Source: Bacteroidales bacterium
GTDB lineage: Bacteria > Bacteroidota > Bacteroidia > Bacteroidales > UBA932
DNA length: 9,072 bases
Reading direction: 5' to 3'
Assembly: GCA_024683255.1 (NCBI GenBank)
Contig: JAIKYL010000069.1
Coordinates: forward strand, 1-9,072
The notes below the pieces were generated by a model, which made no database searches, was not told where the DNA came from, and worked only from the letters and a program-made list of their open reading frames with translations. Within the stretch, counting starts at the first letter, position 1, and the number at the start of each line of letters is the position of its first letter. Both the position numbers and the translations under genes were made by a program. This document shows positions 6,722 to 9,072 of this stretch, in pieces.

Positions 6722-7186
6722 TTATCCCTCCAGTATCTGGGAGGCGGCGTTTTTGGTATCCACCTTTTCGATAATGCGCTCCAGGATGCCGTCCTGGTCA
6801 AAGATGAAGGTGCGGCGGAGGGTTCCCAGGGTGGTTTTTCCGTACATTTTCTTCTCGCCCCAGGCGCCGAAGTCCTGCAGCATCTGCGTGGTGGTGTCGG
6901 CCAGCAGGCGGAAGGGGAGTTCGTACTTGGCCCGGAAGCCCGTGTGGGACTTGGAGCTGTCCTTGCTCACGCCCACCACGTTGTAGCCGGCGGCAGTAAG
7001 TTCCGCATAATTGTCCCGGAAGGAGCAGGCTTCGGCCGTGCAGCCGGAGGTGTTGTCCTTAGGGTAAAAGTAGATGATGGTTTTCTTTCCTTTGCCGATG
7101 AAATCTTCCGAGCTCACCGGGTTGCCGTCCTGGTCCACAACCTGGAAGGAGGGCATTTTGTCTCCAATCTTTAGCATATCACTCAT
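6722..7186 (-). CDS. bcp: Thioredoxin-dependent thiol peroxidase (Bcp/PrxQ-type peroxiredoxin)
   Basis: This peroxiredoxin reduces hydrogen peroxide and organic hydroperoxides, with electrons usually from thioredoxin. The 154-aa product has the Bcp active site PKDNTSGCTAEAC. Cys49 is the peroxidatic cysteine, with Thr46 in the conserved PxxxT-type position. Cys54 lies five residues on, the resolving position of atypical two-cysteine Bcp/PrxQ proteins. MYGKTTLGTLRRTFIFDQDG near the C-terminus supplies the conserved arginine and closing strand. Length matches the family. The ATG at 7186 is preferred; an in-frame ATG three codons later (Met4) is an alternative. It is followed 3 nt later by the carbonic-anhydrase gene, and a near-consensus -7 box sits 11 nt upstream. 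Confidence 0.95.
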   Translation of the reverse strand: MSDMLKIGDKMPSFQVVDQDGNPVSSEDFIGKGKKTIIYFYPKDNTSGCTAEACSFRDNYAELTAAGYNVVGVSKDSSKSHTGFRAKYELPFRLLADTTTQMLQDFGAWGEKKMYGKTTLGTLRRTFIFDQDGILERIIEKVDTKNAASQILEG

Positions 7187-7197
7187 GGAAATTTGTG

Positions 7198-7205
7198 TAA
7201 AGATA
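7198..7205 (-). promoter_or_regulatory. Possible -7 box for bcp-carbonic anhydrase
   Basis: On the minus strand this reads TATCTTTA, one mismatch from TAnnTTTG, ending 11 nt before the bcp ATG. It forms the left arm of a perfect 7-bp inverted repeat (AAAGATA/TATCTTT) with the opposing box at 7228-7234. No -33 TTTG is evident at the right spacing. Confidence 0.4.
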
Positions 7206-7227
7206 GCAAATCCCCAAGAATGTTTCT

Positions 7228-7235
7228 TATCTTTG
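7228..7235 (+). promoter_or_regulatory. Bacteroidota-type -7 box (TAnnTTTG) for the GIN lipoprotein operon
   Basis: TATCTTTG is an exact match to the TAnnTTTG -7 consensus and ends 22 nt before the ATG of the GIN-domain lipoprotein gene, giving a short leader. A clear -33 TTTG at 19-21 nt upstream is missing. Confidence 0.6.
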
Positions 7236-7257
7236 CATGAGTTTTTACGGTTAATTT

Positions 7258-8034
7258 ATGAAGAAGATTTTTATCCTTATAGCAGCAATAGTAGTTTGCG
7301 CTTGCTCCAAGATGGCCGGAGACCCTGTTACCAGGTCTTTTGATATCTCCAATAATTACGTTACACTGGATGTGGACGATGCCTTTGACGTTTACGTCTC
7401 GGACGCTGTGGACAAGGTGGTGGTCACCCTGGGGGAGAAGCTGATGGACAAAATGGTGGTTGAGGAGGTTAACAATACGCTCAAGATTTATCTGAAGCCT
7501 CTCACCATCCTCCGTTCGGCCAAAAACACCGTCCTGATACCGTACAATGCCCGTCTCAGGGAATTTGGCCTTTCTGGCGCGGCTTTCTTCCACTCCGAAT
7601 TCCCTATTGAGGCAGACGATGTTAACGTGGTTCTTACGGGAGCATCCAGCTTCTATGGTGATATTGTTGCCGAAGAGATTGAAATGGATCTGTCCGGCAG
7701 TTCCTCGGTCAAAGGAAAAGTAGCTGCTACGGAAATGGAACTGGACCTGAGCGGATCTTCCGACGTCACCCTGGAAGGCTTTGTGGGCACGCTCAAAATA
7801 GATCTGTCGGGTTCCAGCGATATTGAGAAGAAGGTGGATGGGAGCCAGTATGCCTTGTCCTGCCTACAGTGCAAAGGCTCTATGTCTGGTGCCAGCGATG
7901 CCTACATCCACAGTGACGGAGAAATCCTCGTGAAGCTTACCGGTGCCAGCAAGTTGCACTATACCGGAAACGCTTCTACCATAGACAGCACCGTTTCCGG
8001 CGGTTCCGAGATTGTTCACGATGGGCTAAAGTAG
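7258..8034 (+). CDS. Head-GIN domain (DUF2807) lipoprotein
   Basis: The 258-aa product starts with a short signal peptide ending VVCA-Cys16, a probable lipobox (Cys at -2 is unusual), so it should be an envelope lipoprotein. The mature part matches the DUF2807/GIN layout. An N-terminal strand region with DDAFDVYVSD (about 40-49) is followed by a repeat of [LMV][ST]G[AGS][SA] turns at 105, 126, 145, 164, 183, 209, 228 and 246. Spacing is mostly 18-21 residues, as expected for rungs of a right-handed beta-helix. The 26-residue step between 183 and 209 holds two cysteines in SCLQCKG (201-207). The family is often labelled a putative autotransporter adhesin, but its function is unproven. It is followed 1 nt later by the M23 peptidase gene, so an envelope role in that operon is likely. 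Confidence 0.9.
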   Translation: MKKIFILIAAIVVCACSKMAGDPVTRSFDISNNYVTLDVDDAFDVYVSDAVDKVVVTLGEKLMDKMVVEEVNNTLKIYLKPLTILRSAKNTVLIPYNARLREFGLSGAAFFHSEFPIEADDVNVVLTGASSFYGDIVAEEIEMDLSGSSSVKGKVAATEMELDLSGSSDVTLEGFVGTLKIDLSGSSDIEKKVDGSQYALSCLQCKGSMSGASDAYIHSDGEILVKLTGASKLHYTGNASTIDSTVSGGSEIVHDGLK

Positions 8035-8035
8035 C

Positions 8036-9072
8036 GTGAAGCGACTCCTGGGCCTCATATTGCTTGCCATCGGCATTCTCTCCTGTACGCAAAACAGGGG
8101 AAAACTGGCCGATGCGGAACCTGAACCCCAGCAAGATACGGTATATCCCCTGGGCTTCTGCACGGACTCCTTCCGCGTGATTTCCGGCAGGATTTCCAGC
8201 GGGGACAATTTCATCGGATGGCTAACCCGCTTGGGGGTGTCCCAGCAGGACGCCCATGCGCTCACGCAGGTCTGTGACACGGTCTTTGACGTGCGGAAAC
8301 TCCGTGCCGGCAACAGTTGGAAGGCCTATTATCAGGATTCCACGGTTGTCCGCTACGTGGTCTATGACAACAACCGGGAGCGGCAGACGGTGTTCAGCGT
8401 GCGGGACAGCCTGGCCGTCTGGACTTACGACAAGTTAGTGGAAATAGTGGACAAAGCGGCCGATGTAACCATCAACTCCTCCCTCTGGAACGACATGGTG
8501 GCCGCCGGCGCTCCAACGGAACTCATCGTGGAGATTGCCGATGTCTATGCCTGGACGGTGGATTTCTTCGGCCTGCAGAAAGGGGATCGCTTCCGCATCC
8601 TCTATCAGGAGAAACTCTGCGAAGGAGAATCCATCGGCATAGAGAAAGTGGATTATGCCGAATTCCTCCGGGATACCACCTGCCTGAAGGCGGTGTATTT
8701 TGACCAGGGGGACGGCGGAAATACGTATTGGAACGAGAGGGGAGAGAGCATGCGGAAGGCCTTCCTGAAGGCTCCGCTCAAATTCACCCGCATCTCTTCC
8801 GGCTATTCCCTTCACCGGAAACATCCCGTTTACGGAACGGTCCGGGCCCATACGGGCGTGGACTATGCTGCTCCCACCGGAACTCCGGTTATGAGCATCG
8901 GCGACGGAACTGTCCTCAGCGCCGGATGGGGGAGCGGCGGCGCCGGGAACATGGTCAAGATCCGGCACAACTCCGTTTATACCACCGCCTATCTGCATTT
9001 GTCCAAGATGGCAGTAAAAGCCGGAGAACGGGTCTCGCAGGGACAGGTTATCGGCTATGTGGGCATGACGGG
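8036..9072 (+). CDS. M23 (LytM-type) metallopeptidase lipoprotein, 3' end cut by window
   Basis: This is a likely peptidoglycan endopeptidase. The frame is open from GTG at 8036 to the window end (345 codons visible). The GTG gives MKRLLGLILL... and a lipobox ILS-Cys17, so no later start is needed; it lies 1 nt after the GIN-lipoprotein stop. Residues about 45-130 resemble the LysM/OapA-like domain found before M23 domains (SGDNFIGWLTRLGV, then VRKLRAG). A linker domain (about 145-240) follows, and then the LytM core from about 250. The core shows HPV, RAHTGVDYAAP with zinc ligands His272 and Asp276, and YLHLS with His321. The second zinc motif HxH (in GPHLHFE-type sequence) would fall just past the window edge after YVGMTG. 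Layout recalls MepM/Csd3-like enzymes. Activity cannot be confirmed without the missing end. Confidence 0.92.
   Translation, partial: MKRLLGLILLAIGILSCTQNRGKLADAEPEPQQDTVYPLGFCTDSFRVISGRISSGDNFIGWLTRLGVSQQDAHALTQVCDTVFDVRKLRAGNSWKAYYQDSTVVRYVVYDNNRERQTVFSVRDSLAVWTYDKLVEIVDKAADVTINSSLWNDMVAAGAPTELIVEIADVYAWTVDFFGLQKGDRFRILYQEKLCEGESIGIEKVDYAEFLRDTTCLKAVYFDQGDGGNTYWNERGESMRKAFLKAPLKFTRISSGYSLHRKHPVYGTVRAHTGVDYAAPTGTPVMSIGDGTVLSAGWGSGGAGNMVKIRHNSVYTTAYLHLSKMAVKAGERVSQGQVIGYVGMT

Larger units (their letters stand above)
944..8464. repeat. Dispersed 7-mer GGCCGAT/ATCGGCC, 19 copies
   Basis: Copies were found by eye. GGCCGAT on + at 1502, 2346, 2418, 3536, 3738, 3906, 3963, 5877, 6027, 8107 and 8458. 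ATCGGCC on + (motif on minus) at 944, 2437, 2814, 3807, 5449, 5977, 6350 and 6674. All lie inside genes. Relative to the reading frames they fall in three phases: GCC-GAT (Ala-Asp, 11), TCG-GCC (Ser-Ala, 5) and ATC-GGC (Ile-Gly, 3). A random 7-mer in 9 kb counted on both strands is expected about once. Flanking bases show no strong extended consensus. None occur in the serine-hydrolase, bcp or GIN genes. Confidence 0.7.

Noticed and set aside
6260..7174. 304-codon plus-strand frame opposite bcp and the carbonic anhydrase
   Set aside because: It spans two well-supported antisense genes with complete catalytic motifs, and its own product is low-complexity and unrecognisable.
7183..7593. 136-codon minus-strand frame upstream of bcp
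   Set aside because: It overlaps the bcp start region and promoters and is antisense to the signal peptide and N-terminus of the GIN lipoprotein. It has no features of its own.
8435..8998. 187-codon minus-strand frame opposite the M23 peptidase
   Set aside because: The plus strand is open for 345 codons with lipobox and LytM motifs. The minus frame has no recognisable features.

Overview
The window reads as a compact chromosomal segment of a fairly GC-rich member of the Bacteroidota, probably an anaerobic or microaerotolerant Bacteroidales-type gut or host-associated organism. This taxonomic call is inferred from three things. Exact or near TAnnTTTG -7 boxes sit in front of genes that lack clear Shine-Dalgarno sequences. 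A head-GIN (DUF2807) lipoprotein and short-signal lipoproteins are present. An oxygen-sensitive class III ribonucleotide reductase is encoded. No IS element, phage gene, CRISPR array, rRNA or tRNA was seen, and nearly every base is coding.

Layout: (1) + strand 3-3288: nrdD, nrdG (TTG start overlapping the nrdD stop by 8 nt) and, 3 nt later, an uncharacterised 215-aa protein with a possible PD-(D/E)XK-like motif. (2) - strand 5784-3285: secreted 205-aa protein, serine-hydrolase lipoprotein, then a membrane-anchored DjlA-like co-chaperone (spacings 41 and 2 nt). This unit converges on unit 1, and both terminal genes use the same CTAG for their stop codons. (3) + strand 5854-6198: a stand-alone single PAS-domain protein divergent from unit 2. 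(4) - strand 7186-6182: bcp-type peroxiredoxin followed 3 nt later by a beta-carbonic anhydrase, whose end overlaps the PAS gene by 17 bp tail to tail. (5) + strand 7258-end: GIN-domain lipoprotein and, 1 nt later from a GTG start, an M23 metallopeptidase lipoprotein cut by the window edge.

Functionally the window combines anaerobic DNA-precursor synthesis (nrdDG), peroxide defence with CO2/bicarbonate interconversion (bcp-CA), and envelope functions (serine hydrolase, DjlA-like protein, GIN lipoprotein, M23 hydrolase). The most unusual feature is not a gene. The 7-mer GGCCGAT/ATCGGCC occurs 19 times by hand count, on both strands, in all three codon phases and in at least eight unrelated genes. 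About one occurrence would be expected by chance for a uniform-composition 7-mer. This resembles a genome-wide iterated motif of the DNA-uptake, HIP1 or Chi type and deserves a genome-scale check.
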